A DNA stretch of 64,000 nucleotides from NCBI GenBank assembly GCA_030267565.1, contig BRXU01000004.1:1430001-1494000 (forward strand). The letters are read 5' to 3'. The position numbers and the translations under genes are program-made. Below, in pieces: positions 11,359-23,281 of this stretch; within the stretch, counting starts at the first letter, position 1; each line of letters starts with the position of its first letter. The stretch comes from Pleodorina starrii (taxonomy: Eukaryota; Chlorophyta; Chlorophyceae; Chlamydomonadales; Volvocaceae). Under the pieces are notes generated by a model. It did no database searches. It had not been told where the DNA came from and saw only the letters and a program-made list of their open reading frames with translations.

Positions 11359-12947
11359 ATGGAGCCGCCGATGAAGAAGCTTGCGACTTCATACTCCATC
11401 CTGATGGCCGCGTCTCAACGGACGAGCCTGCCGGACACCCAAACCGCCCCAGCTGCTCGGGTTGCGCCGGCGTTCACGGCAGGACAGATGGCAACGTACA
11501 CCTCGCAGCGTCAGCAGCCAGTCGCCGCCACGTCCAGTTTTTCAGCAGCCACACCCAGTAACACGGCACCAACGCGATCGGATACTGTTACACAGCCTTC
11601 CGTTCACCGTGACGTTGCCGTTGTGGCCTCAACCCTGGTTCGGGGGCGTGCTCCAGTCGCGCAGCTATCGGGTCAGCTCAGCGTGCCTCGACCGTCAGGC
11701 TTCTCACAGCCCCAAGCCGCCCGGCGTCCCGCCGTCCCGCCCGCGGTCATCCCCAGCGTTACCATGCCGGTTGGGCAGCACCGACGGCTGTCAGACGCGG
11801 GTTTCGGCAACGCCAGCAGCAGCCACAAGACATTTACGGCGGCCCAGCAGGAGCCGGTCGAGACAGCAGCCGGCGCAAATGGTCAGACGCCCAGGTCACC
11901 GGCAGCTCGGAAGGCCGGGTCCAGCCCCAGTGCTGGGGCCCGCAGCAGCAGGTCGCCCGTGTCGTCACCGCCAAGGTACCTCTGGCGCATTTGGGTACCG
12001 AGCCCGTTTCGCTGGATCTCTTGCAGAGCCCGTTTTGCTGGACCTCATCTGGTATCAATTACAGCATATTTTGCGCCGGCATACGTACCCTGTGGCTGAG
12101 CCAGCACACCGCTGCACACCTGCTGTCGTGCTGCATCTTCGTTGCCTGCGTGCGGCATTCCCTACAATCCGACTGCAGGCAGCCGCGGAGTCCAGCCCGC
12201 GCCGTTGTGTCGGGTGGCGGCTTCGGGCCTGGCACCTTCGGCGCGCCGGACGGGAGCAGCGGCGGCGGGGACATCGCTGACGTTCTGGCGTCTTACCTGG
12301 ACGATTTCCGGCATGAGGTGCGGGACATGGTGCACGGAATGCAGGTGGACATGGTTCGCCAGTCCGTGGCGGCTGAGGTGGGTTGGGTGCCTGCACGGGT
12401 GCGGCGCGGCGGGGCTTAGGGCCGTGTGCATGACTGTGGGGGGAACTGCAGTAGTCCGCGGGCGGCGCGGCATCCAGCGGTACGATGCACGCATGGGCTG
12501 GCAGCTGTCGACGCTGATGCACGCGTACACAGGGGGGCCCAACCGCGTAAAGCGTTGTGATCTCCGTCGAACCGCAAGGCACTTGTGGGTTTAAGGAGGG
12601 GTTCGATCGGTTTCCCGGCGGGCCAGGGTAGGGCAATGCCTCATTGCAGAGAGTGACGGTTACAACGGCCTACATGTATACCGCGGTTCCGTCTTCTCGG
12701 TCCCTGCAATGCCCCGCGATGCTGCTGCGGGTGGACCGTGTCGCCTGCTTGCCGAGTGCATCTTTCCCCGACCCATCCATCCAAATGCCCGTTCACCCAC
12801 CTGCTCGCTACTCGCCCATCGGCGGTCCCGCAGATGTTGTACCAGAAGGACATCGCCGTCTTGCAGCAGAGCAACAGGGTGCTCCGGGAGGAGATCGGCC
12901 GTCTGAGGCAGGAGCTGGCCGCGAACATGCCGTTCGAGCCACTCTAG
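11359..12947 (+). CDS. NEDD1: NEDD1-like protein, C-terminal gamma-tubulin-binding domain without visible WD40 repeats
   Basis: Three exons, 11359..11975, 12179..12377 and 12834..12947, join in phase (2, then 0) to 309 residues ending in TAG. The first about 215 residues are Ser/Pro/Ala/Gln-rich and probably disordered. The rest contains LDDFRHEVRDMVHGMQVDMV, then a coiled coil with VLREEIGRLRQEL. This matches the C-terminus of NEDD1/GCP-WD, where a conserved LDDFR...QVEMI helix precedes an EIxRLRxEN coiled coil that binds gamma-tubulin complexes. NEDD1 is normally about 650-800 residues with an N-terminal WD40 propeller that targets centrosomes or spindles, and no WD40 exon is seen upstream. 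The first in-frame ATG was used, but it follows CAG and the frame stays open upstream, so the true start may lie in an unseen exon. Confidence 0.75.
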
Positions 12948-15173
12948 CAGCAGCGACATGTGCCCTGACAGCAGGATATGCGTGCATTGATTGATGTAGT
13001 CAGGCAGCTGTGGGCACGCAGCAGGAGGCGTTTTGCTGTACCTGTATTTGGAGTCGAAGCACCCCGCCCGGTAGCTACCACATACACATGCACACACGGG
13101 TCCATCCACCCGGCAGGTGATGACAGGTAGGGTGCGACTTGCTACACACCCGCCGTTGTAGTGCAGCGGAGTGTACAACCGTCTCCCGACGTGTATGCGG
13201 TGTGTGAGTGATGGGGCGAGCAGTGGGTATATATAAGAGCGTAACTCAACACGCTGCTGGTGGGTGGTCTGTGCTTGGGCTGCAGGTAGATGACGATAGC
13301 GGCGGCAGGCGGGCGAGCAGGCAGGCAGGGCGGTAAATTTGCATGGTATACCGGTAACGCTAGCTATATAGATAGGTCAGGGAGACATTCGTTAGCCCAT
13401 TGCTTAACAACGTAACTATCTAGTTTAGGTTCTGGGTTCGCTTGCGCCGTGCTTTATGTGTAACAAGCTAGGAAGCCGTATCGGATTATATGTTTGGCGG
13501 GGGGATTAGTACTAGGTATCTCGGGGTCGGGGATGGTGCCGGCAGGCAGACGAACGATAATAATGCGTGCAAAGTGTGCGTGCGTGTACGTGCAAACAGC
13601 TTTGTCCGCATTATTATTAACAGGGCAAGGCGGCTGACCTTGTCCCGCGCGACCGTATACCGGTAGATAGATATGCCCGGCATCGCACGCAGGGAACCCA
13701 TGTGGGCCGCCGCATGGGTCCTACTCTTATCGAAATGCATGGCGTTTGCTTTGATTTGGGTGCGCGATGGCAATTCTACCAGCAGCCCGTAGCTCCCTAC
13801 GTTTCTGATGTGATGTGATGGTGCTAGTCGGTATGAGCTCCGCCATATGATTTGATGTATATCTAGCGAGAGGGTTTGCGCGTTCCCACGCACTGAGCGG
13901 GCGGCTGTTACCCCTCTGCTGTGGTGGGTGCTCGCTGCCAGGGGTTGCCCCTGAGTTGGGCTGTTCCGGGTCGTGTCTCTGGTCGGTTAGGCCCGTCTTT
14001 ACATATTCCGCAGTTTGGGCTTCGGCCGCGGCAGAGTCGGTCAGCTTCGGTAAGCATCGGTAATCCTTTTTTGGTTGCACTGCAAAACGGTTAATGCGAT
14101 ATGACTGTCCTAATAGAGGCCCCAGGTCTTGACACTCGTGCCGGCTGCTGCTTGCATTAAGCATATCGCAGTCGCGGAAGATCACAAACGCTGTGTACGT
14201 GCGTGATGATCGCTTGCACCTAACTATCAGCTAGGTAGGCGGCCGGCAGGTCCCCGGCCGCATATACGTTTTCCGGTCTGCCGTGAACAAATGCTATGCC
14301 GGATAGACGTGGTGTCACCGATCGATTGCAGGTGCGTGGTATGCGCACCCTGTATGGGAGTGTATGTGGAACGGGTTTACAGGAGTGTGTAATGAGGCGA
14401 GTCGCGCTCATACTGCACGGGCTGCGTGAGAGCGGTACGAGGCGACGGGTCGTCGTAATCTGGTGACAGAATGCAGTCCAGCGGTTGGGTCGCTTTCGGC
14501 CGTATGAGCTGCAGGGCGACACCCCGCGCTGCTTTGCTTTGGTACGGTTGGTATGCACCGGTGGCCCTCAGTAAGTCTCGCACGCTGCCTATGGTGTCTG
14601 TAATACATATTTAGCACCCTCTCAGCATATGCAGCCCTGTGCAGCTGCGTACCATACGGTAGTGATCGCATCCTCCCAACAGGCGCGGTTGCGTATTGGT
14701 CCAAGGACGACTTTCTCATTTTTCGCTCTAACTGGCAAACAGGCGTTGGAAGGCCTTCAGGCGATGCACGATGGGGCGACTAGCCCCAGTTAGGACGTTT
14801 GCTCTGCCTGACGGGTGTCGTGATCTCGCGAATCGTGCATTTCAACAGTTTAATCTAACGATACGGGCAGGCGTATCCTGTAACTGCACGTACGTAGCAC
14901 ACAGCTTGCTGTCGATTGCCCCGTGAGTTCGCGTCACATGCGGTGCATGCTGTGCAGTGCGTGCGCATAACCAGAAGTAACGTAACTACAGTAGCCTTCG
15001 CTTTATAGAACACAACATCATATTCCGGGTCAACGTTTTCATGTAGGCGTGCCTCGCTGTACAAAAGGAAGCTTTCTCCAGACGCGCTTGCCGAGCCTGA
15101 GGCGGCCCCTGCTGTATAGATCAGCCATCCGAACAATTGTATGAATTAATTACTCGGCTATTAACCGAAGGTA
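12948..15173. other. Intergenic region, no gene recognised
   Basis: About 2.2 kb between the NEDD1-like gene and ERCC1. Minus-strand open frames near 13.5-14.7 kb have no family motif and no consistent splice structure. A TGTAA at 13459-13463 could end the upstream transcript, but it is about 510 nt past the stop. Confidence 0.4.
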
Positions 15174-18100
15174 ATGGACTTCAGTTTCGTCGAGGACGCG
15201 CCTGCAGGGTGAGCATTTCGCAGATGGCGCCTTTAGTCAACAGCGCCATCAGGTTTGGCATCACCGCCTTGAACACCGTACATACATACGCCTTACTGCA
15301 GGCGTGCGTCGGGCCAGCAGCCGTCCGGGCAGGGTCCGCCGCCCGCGCGACCGCTCATCCAGCTGCCCACATGGCAGGAGGTCCAAGCTGCAAAACAGCC
15401 CAGCGCGCCGACCATCCTGTTCCGTCCGACGGGCTTACTCTCCGCGGCCCGACAGCAGCAGCAGCCCCAACAGGGTAAGCAGCCCCACCCCCAGCCCGTG
15501 GGAGGGCTGTAGGGTACGTGTTGCCTTGGGTAGGGTACGTGCGAACTATGTGGATGGGTTTCCGCCGCCGAAAGCTGGGCTCCTTTCCCCAGCCTTGCTC
15601 CGTCCTTCGCATCCGTCTGTGCATTGTCGGGCTGGTGTGTCGGGATGGCTGCGGCCACCTGCTCTGCCCCGCCGGCCCGCCACCCCCGCCACCGTGCCTC
15701 GGCGAGTATCAGCCAGCCGTGCACACCTCCAAATCATTGCGTTTGGAACTGTGGCGCCTTCCCCCCCCCTCACACACACACAAAAGACTGTTCTTCTTTT
15801 CCCCAACCAGGCCCAGGCGCAATCTCTCCACCGGCAGCAGCGGCCGCCCCCCCGTCCTCCTCCGGGCCGCCCTGGCCTCATCAGGGACCTCCCGGGTGCG
15901 TGTGGGTTTGTGTGGGGCACCGGATCGTGCCTTCCCCCACTCGCGCTCGTCCGTTTGGAGGTTGCTGCGGCACCATTGACATGCGGCACCATTGGCACCA
16001 TCCGAAACCCACAATCATCACCACCGTCCGTTGCGGATCTCGCCGCTGCTCTCCGCTCCCACGGACGCGCCACCGGTACCCCACGCACGCACGCACGCCG
16101 CTACCCAGTGCGCCGCTGTGTGCAGCCCTCCCCTCCCCAAGTGAAGGATCACGAACTCGGCGCTTCGGGGCTGGCTGTGCTCCCCTGCACCCTTGGCAGA
16201 CTTGCACGCCGCAATACATCGGCCGCTCGCATGCTGTGTGCTGCGGCCCAGGGGCCCCGGTGCCCTGTTCCCCGCACCCCGCCGCACGGCGCTGGCACCC
16301 CTTCACCAACCTGCACATCGACCGCCCACCCGTTCCCGCATCCGGCGACGGGGTCGGCCCCCCTTTCCCCATCCACCCCACCCGCCACTCCGCCTGTCAC
16401 CACGGTCAGTCCGACGCACCACTGCCCCACACACAACCGCCGCTGCCGCAGGGCCGTGAACCCGGCCTGGCAGGCCGCCGGACCGGGCGGGCCGGGGGGC
16501 CCCGGGACGGCGCCAAGCTTCTCTGCAGGGGGAACTTACGGCTCTGGGCCGGGCCCCAGTAACGGCGGAAGTGGGAGTGGCTTTGGTGGCGCCGGCGGGC
16601 CTGCAGCCCCGGGGGCCTATGGGCCCCCTCGGCCGGTGGGCGGCTGCTCGGTGGTGCCTCGTCAGGTGGGGCCCCGGGGGAGTGGGCCGTGGCTGGGGAG
16701 GGGTGGCGGAGGGGATGGCCTGGTGGGGGAGGCCGCAGGCGTGCCCCTCTCGGACTGCACCCGGTGGCAGCTCGTACTTACAAGGGGCGCCCCGTCCCCC
16801 CCCGTCGCGCCCCGTCGCAGCCCTCCGCTCCTACTGCCCTAGGTGGAGGTGGTGGTGGGGGTGGCGCCGCGCCCCCGCCCAATGTGGTTCTCGTCAACCG
16901 GCGGCAGCAGGGCAACCCCGTGCTGAAGCACATCCGCAACGTGAGGTGGCAGTTCGGCGACATAGTGCCCGATTACCAGTTGGGGCAGAACACGGCGGCG
17001 CTGTTCCTCAGTCTCAGGTGGGAGGGGGGGGCTGTGTGTGTGTTGGGGGGGAACTGAGGGGGTGCTGGATGGCGGGGTGGCCTGGGGGGGCCTGGGGGGA
17101 GGGTTGGGGCGGGATTTTAGTGTATGTTGAGGGGAAGGTGACCGGTTGGAGCCGCTCCCGCTTCGGTGTCTTTCCCGGCTCCGACCTCGTCGAGCCCCCT
17201 GTGCCTCCCACCACTCCTCCCTCTTGCCCGTTCCTCTGCCCCCGCCTGCCCTACTGCTGCGCCCGCCCTGCCCTCTCCCTCTCTATCCACCCTAAGCCCC
17301 TCTCCACCCTGCTGCTGCCCCGTTTGCCTTTCCCGCTCCCCCGTCCGATTGCTTTCCCCCTCTCCCAGTTCCAACTTCTCCTTGCACTCACACAACCCCC
17401 TTTCCGAAACCCTCCCTCCCTCTCTCCCTCCCTCCCTCCCTCCCTCCCTCTTCCCACCCCTATCCCACCCCTCTCCTAAAAAATACGCCTCTGCTCGCTA
17501 CCGCGCGTCCCTCCGTCCCTTCGCTGAAGTATCTCCTCCACTTCCCCCCCCCACCCACCCCCCCACCCCAGGTACCACCTGCTCCACCCCGACTACATCC
17601 TCCACCGCATCCGGGAGCAACAGCGCCTGTTCCGACTTACGGTGCTGCTGGTGCACGTGGATGTGGACGATGTGGTGAAGCCGCTGGGGGAGGTCAGCCG
17701 GGCGGCGGTGGTGGGGGACTGCACACTGGTGTGCGCGTGGAGCCCCGAGGTGGGGGGAGGGAGGGGGGCAGAGGAGGGGAGGGGAGGGGACGGGGTAGAG
17801 GAGGGGACAGGGGGAAGGGGAGGGGAGAGGAGAGGGGAAGGGAGTTGGCTTTGCGACGGAGTAGGGAATTGCGGTGGAGGGGCTGGGGTGTGTGTGCGGG
17901 TGTGTCTTCGGGGGCGGATGGGGCGAGCAGGAGGGTGGTGTGAAGGGGGGGGGGTGGGCTTCGGGGCGAGGGAATCAGCGGACGGGGAGAGGTGACAGTT
18001 GGCAGTTGGCGGTTGGCAGGGAAAGCGAGTGACCCGGCGCTCACCTGCCCCACCTCCCATAGTCCCCTCCAACCCCTGATCGCCCTCACTTGTACTTCAA

Positions 18101-19325
18101 CCCCTACCGGTATCTCCCTCCCCTGCCCCCCCCATCCCTGCCAGGAGTGCGCCCGGTGGCTGGAGACGTTCAAGAGTTACGAGTCCAAGCCCGCCTCCTC
18201 CATTCAGGAGCGAGTGGACCCCGACTACGTCAGCCGCCTGGCCGCTGTGCTTGCGGGCAGTGTGCGGGGCATCAACCGCACAGACGCGCACACGCTGGGC
18301 ACCACCTTTGGCAGCCTGGGGGCCATGATGAGAGCCACAGACCCCGACCAGTTCTCTGCGTGCCCGGGGATAGGGCCAACCAAGGTGGGGTGGGGGTGGG
18401 AGAGGGTGAGGGAGGAGGGGAGGGAAGGCAGACTATGCTAGCTTCCGTTAAGAACAGCGGCCCTGTGTGTGTGTGTGTTGGATGAGGCTGTCCCAGAGAC
18501 AAGACCTAGGGCCCCGTCCCTATTTCCCCCACCCCTCCCTTTCCTTACCCTCCCGTTAACTTCATCTGTACCACTTCCTCCAACCATCTCCAACCACCTC
18601 CAACCACCTCCAACCTCCAAAAGGTCCGTCGCCTGATGGAGGCCTTCCATGAGCCCTTCCGAAAGCAACTCAAAATGAACACCGGGGCGGCGGCGGCGGC
18701 GGGGCCGGCGGCGGCGGCAGTGGCGACGGGGGGCCCGGCGCCGGCGGCGGCGGCGGGGGGGCCGGCAGTCGCCGCCCCCTCAACCACCCCAGCCGCTTCC
18801 GCTCCAGCGGCAGCGGCGGGTCCGGCGGGCGGCGGGACCTTGCTGGCCAACGGAGCGGCGGCAACGACGAGGGCGGCGTCAGGGCCCCGGGCCCCCTTGG
18901 GAGCCGCATGTGCCGTGACAGGGGCCCGTGGTGGGAATGGGGGGGTTGGGGCTGGGGAGCAGGCGGTGGCGGGGCCCTCCGGTGAGGTGGTGGGAGGGAG
19001 CCTGATCGGGGGCGCGGGGCTGCGGGGGCGGGTCGATGAGAGCGACCCGGGGCAGGGCCGGGGGGCGGGGGTGGCGACAGCGGCTGGGGAGGTAGACGTG
19101 GATGGGGGTGGGGGGGAGGGGGGCGCGGATGGAGGGGCCGGGACGGAGAGGCCGCAGTCGCAGCCGCAGCCGCAATATGCAGCGGGCGGTGGAGGGCCGG
19201 CAGGGGCGGGGGGTGGGGATGGGGCGGGGGAGGCGAGGCGGCAGCAGCTGCTTGAGTTGTTCATGTCCCAGATGCCGGCGGGGGACGACGACGTATCGGA
19301 CGGAGACGAGGACTACCGGCTGTGA
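15174..19325 (+). CDS. ERCC1: ERCC1, DNA excision repair protein (partner of XPF nuclease)
   Basis: Eight exons, 15174..15208, 15302..15474, 15811..15895, 16452..16665, 16821..17017, 17572..17749, 18145..18384 and 18624..19325, keep phase throughout and give 607 residues. Residues about 190-305 form the nuclease-like central domain ([52 protein letters not shown]). Residues about 315-390 form the tandem helix-hairpin-helix that pairs with XPF ([40 protein letters not shown]). ERCC1 lacks catalysis itself and positions XPF to cut 5' of lesions in nucleotide-excision and crosslink repair. Human ERCC1 has 297 residues. Here a roughly 190-residue Gln/Pro/Gly-rich N-terminus and a 210-residue Gly/Ala-rich tail are added. 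The start is the first ATG after an in-frame TAA; the N-terminal exons rest on phase rather than similarity. Confidence 0.93.
17411..17450. repeat. (CTCC)n repeat in ERCC1 intron 5
   Basis: Tetranucleotide CTCC run in the pyrimidine-rich 3' half of the intron before the exon at 17572. Confidence 0.85.
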
Positions 19326-20052
19326 GGGAGTGAGTGAGTGAGTGGCTGAGTGAGTGAGGTGTGCTGCCCGTGCGGAAGTCGGTAGGCTGCTCGTCGTGTG
19401 GGGGCTTCGTCGTGTGGGGGGGAGGCTCGCTCTTCAGATGGGGGGGGTGCAACACTCGGCGTGCGCTGCTGGACGACGCGCCGCACGTCCTGTGTAAGGC
19501 ACGCGGCGCCCGAGTCCGTGGCTGACGTGTATGTGGGTCATCGAAACGCGGTGAGACATGTATGTACGGCTGCTGCGGCCGCTGCATCCGCTTGATGACG
19601 GGCGCGCGTGTCGGCGACTTCCGGAACCGGCTCGCCGCCGCCCCGGACGGGACCTGTCGTTATGTTGTGGCATCCTGTGTACGGTATGTACGGACCGGGG
19701 GTTCACGTGCGGAGCCTTTTCCTGCTTTCTTTTATTTACTTTCCTTTGGTGGCACGGTGGCAGAAAGGCCGCAGGAAAGCAGAAGCGAAGGAGACCGGAG
19801 GGCGAAGGGAGGCGACGGCGGCGCGAAACAGAAAAAGCGAGGTGAACCAAAGCGCGCAACCAAGTCGCAGATTACCAAAGTCCATGCAAATGGAGACAAG
19901 GGGTTGGTGTCGGCTTCCTTGAAGCCGGAAAAAGGGCGGGGCATGAGGCATGAGGCATTACATGTGTACGAGCCAAAATGGCTGGTAACATGCGTCCCCC
20001 CACAACGGTTATCCGTCAAGGGGCGCACTTTAAGACAACATAAGCCGTATGG
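19326..20052. other. ERCC1 3' region and LINE 3' flank
   Basis: ERCC1 3' untranslated sequence followed by non-coding DNA that runs into the 3' flank of the minus-strand LINE fragment. No additional gene is seen. Confidence 0.4.
19493..19497 (+). promoter_or_regulatory. Candidate TGTAA polyadenylation signal of ERCC1
   Basis: TGTAA 168 nt after the ERCC1 stop at 19325. Position and motif fit the green-algal polyadenylation signal; nothing else supports it. Confidence 0.45.
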
Positions 20053-20595
20053 TTAGCTACCAAGCAGCTCGGTACGCGCTTTCTGAATCTGGGATAAGAG
20101 ACTGCCCAGTTTCGCCGGGTCAAAGGTCCCCATCACATCCACCATGCTGCTACCCATAGGGAAGCCTATTGCCTCTCGTAATGGCGTATAGCCCGGACAT
20201 TCCATCAGTACGTGCAACTCGTCTTCTACCGACCCGCCGTGGCACACCCGACATATCCTCTCCGCGCGCGGTTTCCGACCCGGTCCCCGTGCAAACCTTG
20301 ACACATCCAAGTCCCAACGTCCCAGCCGAAAACGCATCAGGGCCGTGTGGTGCTTTCTCGGCATACACACCCTCAAGTGATCCAATGTTCGTTTGTGGTC
20401 CGAGAACGAATACGCCACACCCATCCATTTCAGGTACCGACACGCGGTAACCCCGGGTGCTCCCCGTCCCACACCCCCTTCCTCATACTCTGGGAAATTC
20501 CGCGGGTCCCTATCGAGGCTACCCGAGCTCCAATCCAACAGAAGGCGACGTCTGAACTCGGCCAGTAAATTGTCAAACGGGATCTCCAGGCCCAA
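20053..20595 (-). mobile_element. 5'-truncated LINE (non-LTR retrotransposon), C-terminal ORF2 remnant with zf-RVT motif
   Basis: A minus-strand frame of about 180 residues ends in TAA at 20053. It carries ICRVCHGGSVEDELHVLMEC, a C-x2-C-x9-H-x4-C zinc-binding motif, followed by PGYTPLREAIGFP. This is the zf-RVT region found after the reverse transcriptase domain of plant and algal LINEs. Upstream of it are basic and aromatic residues typical of the end of ORF2. No reverse transcriptase or endonuclease sequence remains, because the frame breaks at about 20600 into GC-rich repeats. 5' truncation is usual for LINE copies. The retained frame is intact, so the insertion may be fairly young. Confidence 0.75.
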
Positions 20596-21595
20596 GATCG
20601 CCTTGGGCCTGGAGCCTGGAGGGCGGGGCCTGGAGCCTTGGGCCTGGAGGGCGGGGCCCCGTTCAATCCGTACGGGTGGAGTTGAAGGGCTAGGGCGGCG
20701 AGGGCGTGAAGTGTGAGAGTGTCAACATTCCTGCTGATAGACAGCCAGAGCTTTCAGCAATCCGCCCCATGTTTAGCATCGCGCGCCGTCTCGGCACTGT
20801 GCAACTCTTCCGGCCAGCGCATTGGCTGAAGTTACTTGACAGTAGACATGCAGTGTATCATTCACACATCACGCAGGCTGACTTGCCAATAGAAGGACAG
20901 CGGAACTGTTTGAGAGGGTCGCGATGATGACGTGCAGTTGCCGACGAGAGTGCACAGTCTTCGCTACCGAGGTATTCGTCGTAGAGGAGGCTTGAAAACA
21001 TTAGGACAGGGAATGTAGAAGTCCCCTAGGTTGCCGACTGGACTTGTTGGGCGGCCCGCAGATGAATCGTGCGTGCATCGGCGGCTTGGCGTCCAACAAC
21101 CAGCATTTTGCCCCTCATGGTTTGCACCTTGCAACCTTTGTAATAGCAATATGCGTCAAGACGATCGGACCGGCAAGCAGAGCTGCTGTGGTGTGGTCGC
21201 GGGAAGAATGTTCGCAATGCAAACATAGTTGGTTGCTTGCCGAAACGAAGATTCATTTCACGCCGTCATGTCAGAATCCCACCTTAAGGAACGATGAATC
21301 TTCTGGAATTAATTATAGGCCGAGAGGTGTTGGTTTGACCTTGGCCTCGGTCCATGGAGACTGCCAAACTGGCTTTTACTCATACGAGGTTGGGTTCCAA
21401 TAATAAATTTACCGTGCAATAAAGAATGCAATCTATTACTTATGCAGACTTTCCGTTGGCCGAAAGTCTGAACTTGTCCAATTACTTCCATCCGACGTCC
21501 CACGGGCACACGTCCCACGGGCACACGGACATGGGCAATCCTACAAGCGCGCGCCCTGTGGGCCGCGGGCTGCCGTAGCGCCCCTTGCGGATGCG

Positions 21596-21680
21596 GACGC
21601 GACGCGATACGACGCGACGCGACGCGACGCGACGCGACGCGATGCGACGTGACGCGACGCGGCGCGACGAGACGCGATGC
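21596..21680. repeat. (GACGC)n pentanucleotide repeat
   Basis: Imperfect tandem GACGC units with GATGC, GACGT and GACGA variants, at the left edge of the larger pentamer domain. Confidence 0.9.
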
Positions 21681-21689
21681 GATGTGATG

Positions 21690-22740
21690 CAACACGACGC
21701 TCCGCTATGCTCCGTTACGCTCCACTATGCTCCATTACGATCCGCTACGCTACGCTACGCTAGATAGGCTACATGACGCGACGCTACGCTGTGTTACGCT
21801 ATGCTACGCTATGGTATGCAACATCCTAAGTAGCGTGCGTGCATGTTACGGTACACTATGCAACGCTACACTACGCTACACTACGCTACGCTATGCTACA
21901 CTACGCTACGCTATGCTATGCTACGCTATGCTACGCTACGCGAGGAGGTGCGTGCACGACTTTAATCGTGCATGTCGAAATGCGATCGTGCATGCTGTGC
22001 TATACTATGGTACGCGACGTGACGCTACACTACGTTACGTGACGTGACGTGACGCTATGCTACGCTCCGCTATGCTCCATGCTACACTCTGCTATGCTCC
22101 ATTACGATCCACTACGCTACACAACGCTACGCTACGATTCACTATGCTAGTGTACGCTCCGCTACGAAACACTACATACACTCCGAAAATCCGATCGTGC
22201 ACGCTGTGCTGCACGCACTATGCTTCGCGACGCTAGCCGAGCGCAGCAGAGCGGACTGTAGCCGAGTGCAGCGGAGCGCAGCATAGCCGAGCACAGCGCA
22301 ACACAGCGGAGCGGCGACGACGGCGACGACGAGCGGCGGTGAGCGGCGCCGAATAAGGAGCGGCAACGACGCGAGCGGCGACGAGCCGCGACGAGTGGCG
22401 ACTAACTTTGAGCCGAGTGCAGCCGAGTGCAGCGGAGCGCGCGGGTGTGACTTGCGTTTAAGCGATGAAACCGAGCGAGCGAACGAGCAAGCGACAGTGT
22501 AGCGAAGGAGCGCGCGACTTAAATCGCCTTGCTTTAAGTGATCCCTAGTGATCAAACCGAGCAAGCGAGCGAACGAGCGTGCGAACGAGCGAGCGAGCGA
22601 ACGAGCGTCCGAACGAGCGAGCTATGCTTCGTTACGATCCGCTACGCAAAGCTATGCAACGCTACGCTACGCTATGCTACGCTACGTTCCGCTACGCTCC
22701 GCTATGCTATGCAGCATCCTAAGGAACGCGCGCGCGCGCC
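21690..22740. repeat. Degenerate CTACG/CTATG pentanucleotide domain with GAGC tetramers
   Basis: About 1 kb dominated by 5-bp units of the form (C/T)(T/A)(A/C)(C/T)G such as CTACG, CTATG, CTCCG and TTACG. Interspersed are AGCGG and AGCCG units near 22240-22440 and GAGC/GAAC tetramers near 22450-22620. Two landmarks recur: a CATCCTAAG block followed by GCG repeats (about 21823 and 22713), and GGCGACTAACTTTGA (about 22395 and 22765). This suggests duplication of larger blocks. Confidence 0.85.
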
Positions 22741-23200
22741 TCGCATTTTCCTCGCAAATCGCAAGGCGACTAACTTTGACAAGCCTAACGCTATGATATC
22801 GCACATAAGTGATTTCTATAATATATCTATATGCGAGCAGCACATCCCGCGACGCCAAAAAAATGTACGCACTTTACGCGTCGGGGTTTCGGAGCCGAGC
22901 AATTCTACTTCACGATAGCAATACGATTCATATCGCGCCGCCATGTCACAACTCCATTATTATACTTATGACAGCGATTGCGATGATTTCCACGCGCGGA
23001 GGCGTTCATGCAACTTCGGCCGCGATCAGCTGTTACTATTTCAAACTTCAACTTGAATGAACACATGAACGCACATATATCAGAAATACAGGATGCACTA
23101 TGGTATCCGAAATGCCGAAACAAAAAGCGAAATTCCAGAAAATCCAAATTACATCTGACACACGGACGGACACCATTCCAGTGGGGTAAGGCCTCCGCTT

Positions 23201-23281
23201 CTCTAGCTACGCTAGAGGCGCTACGGCGACAGGGCGGGGCCCCCCTGGGCGCTTCGCGCTGGGGCCCCGCCCAAAAAAAAA
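23201..23281. other. Two adjacent hairpins followed by an A-tract
   Basis: CTCTAG and CTAGAG (23201-23217, 5-nt loop) are followed by GGGCGGGGCCCC at 23232-23243 and its exact inverse GGGGCCCCGCCC at 23261-23272, then nine A residues. The second stem is a perfect 12 bp. The arrangement resembles a factor-independent terminator or an organelle-type palindromic repeat, but its role in nuclear DNA is unknown. Confidence 0.7.

Noticed and set aside
15205..15300. Minus-strand exon-like frame ([20 protein letters not shown]) ending in a stop
   Set aside because: It lies across the first ERCC1 intron, its upstream part would run through ERCC1 exon 2, and no consistent minus-strand exon chain exists.
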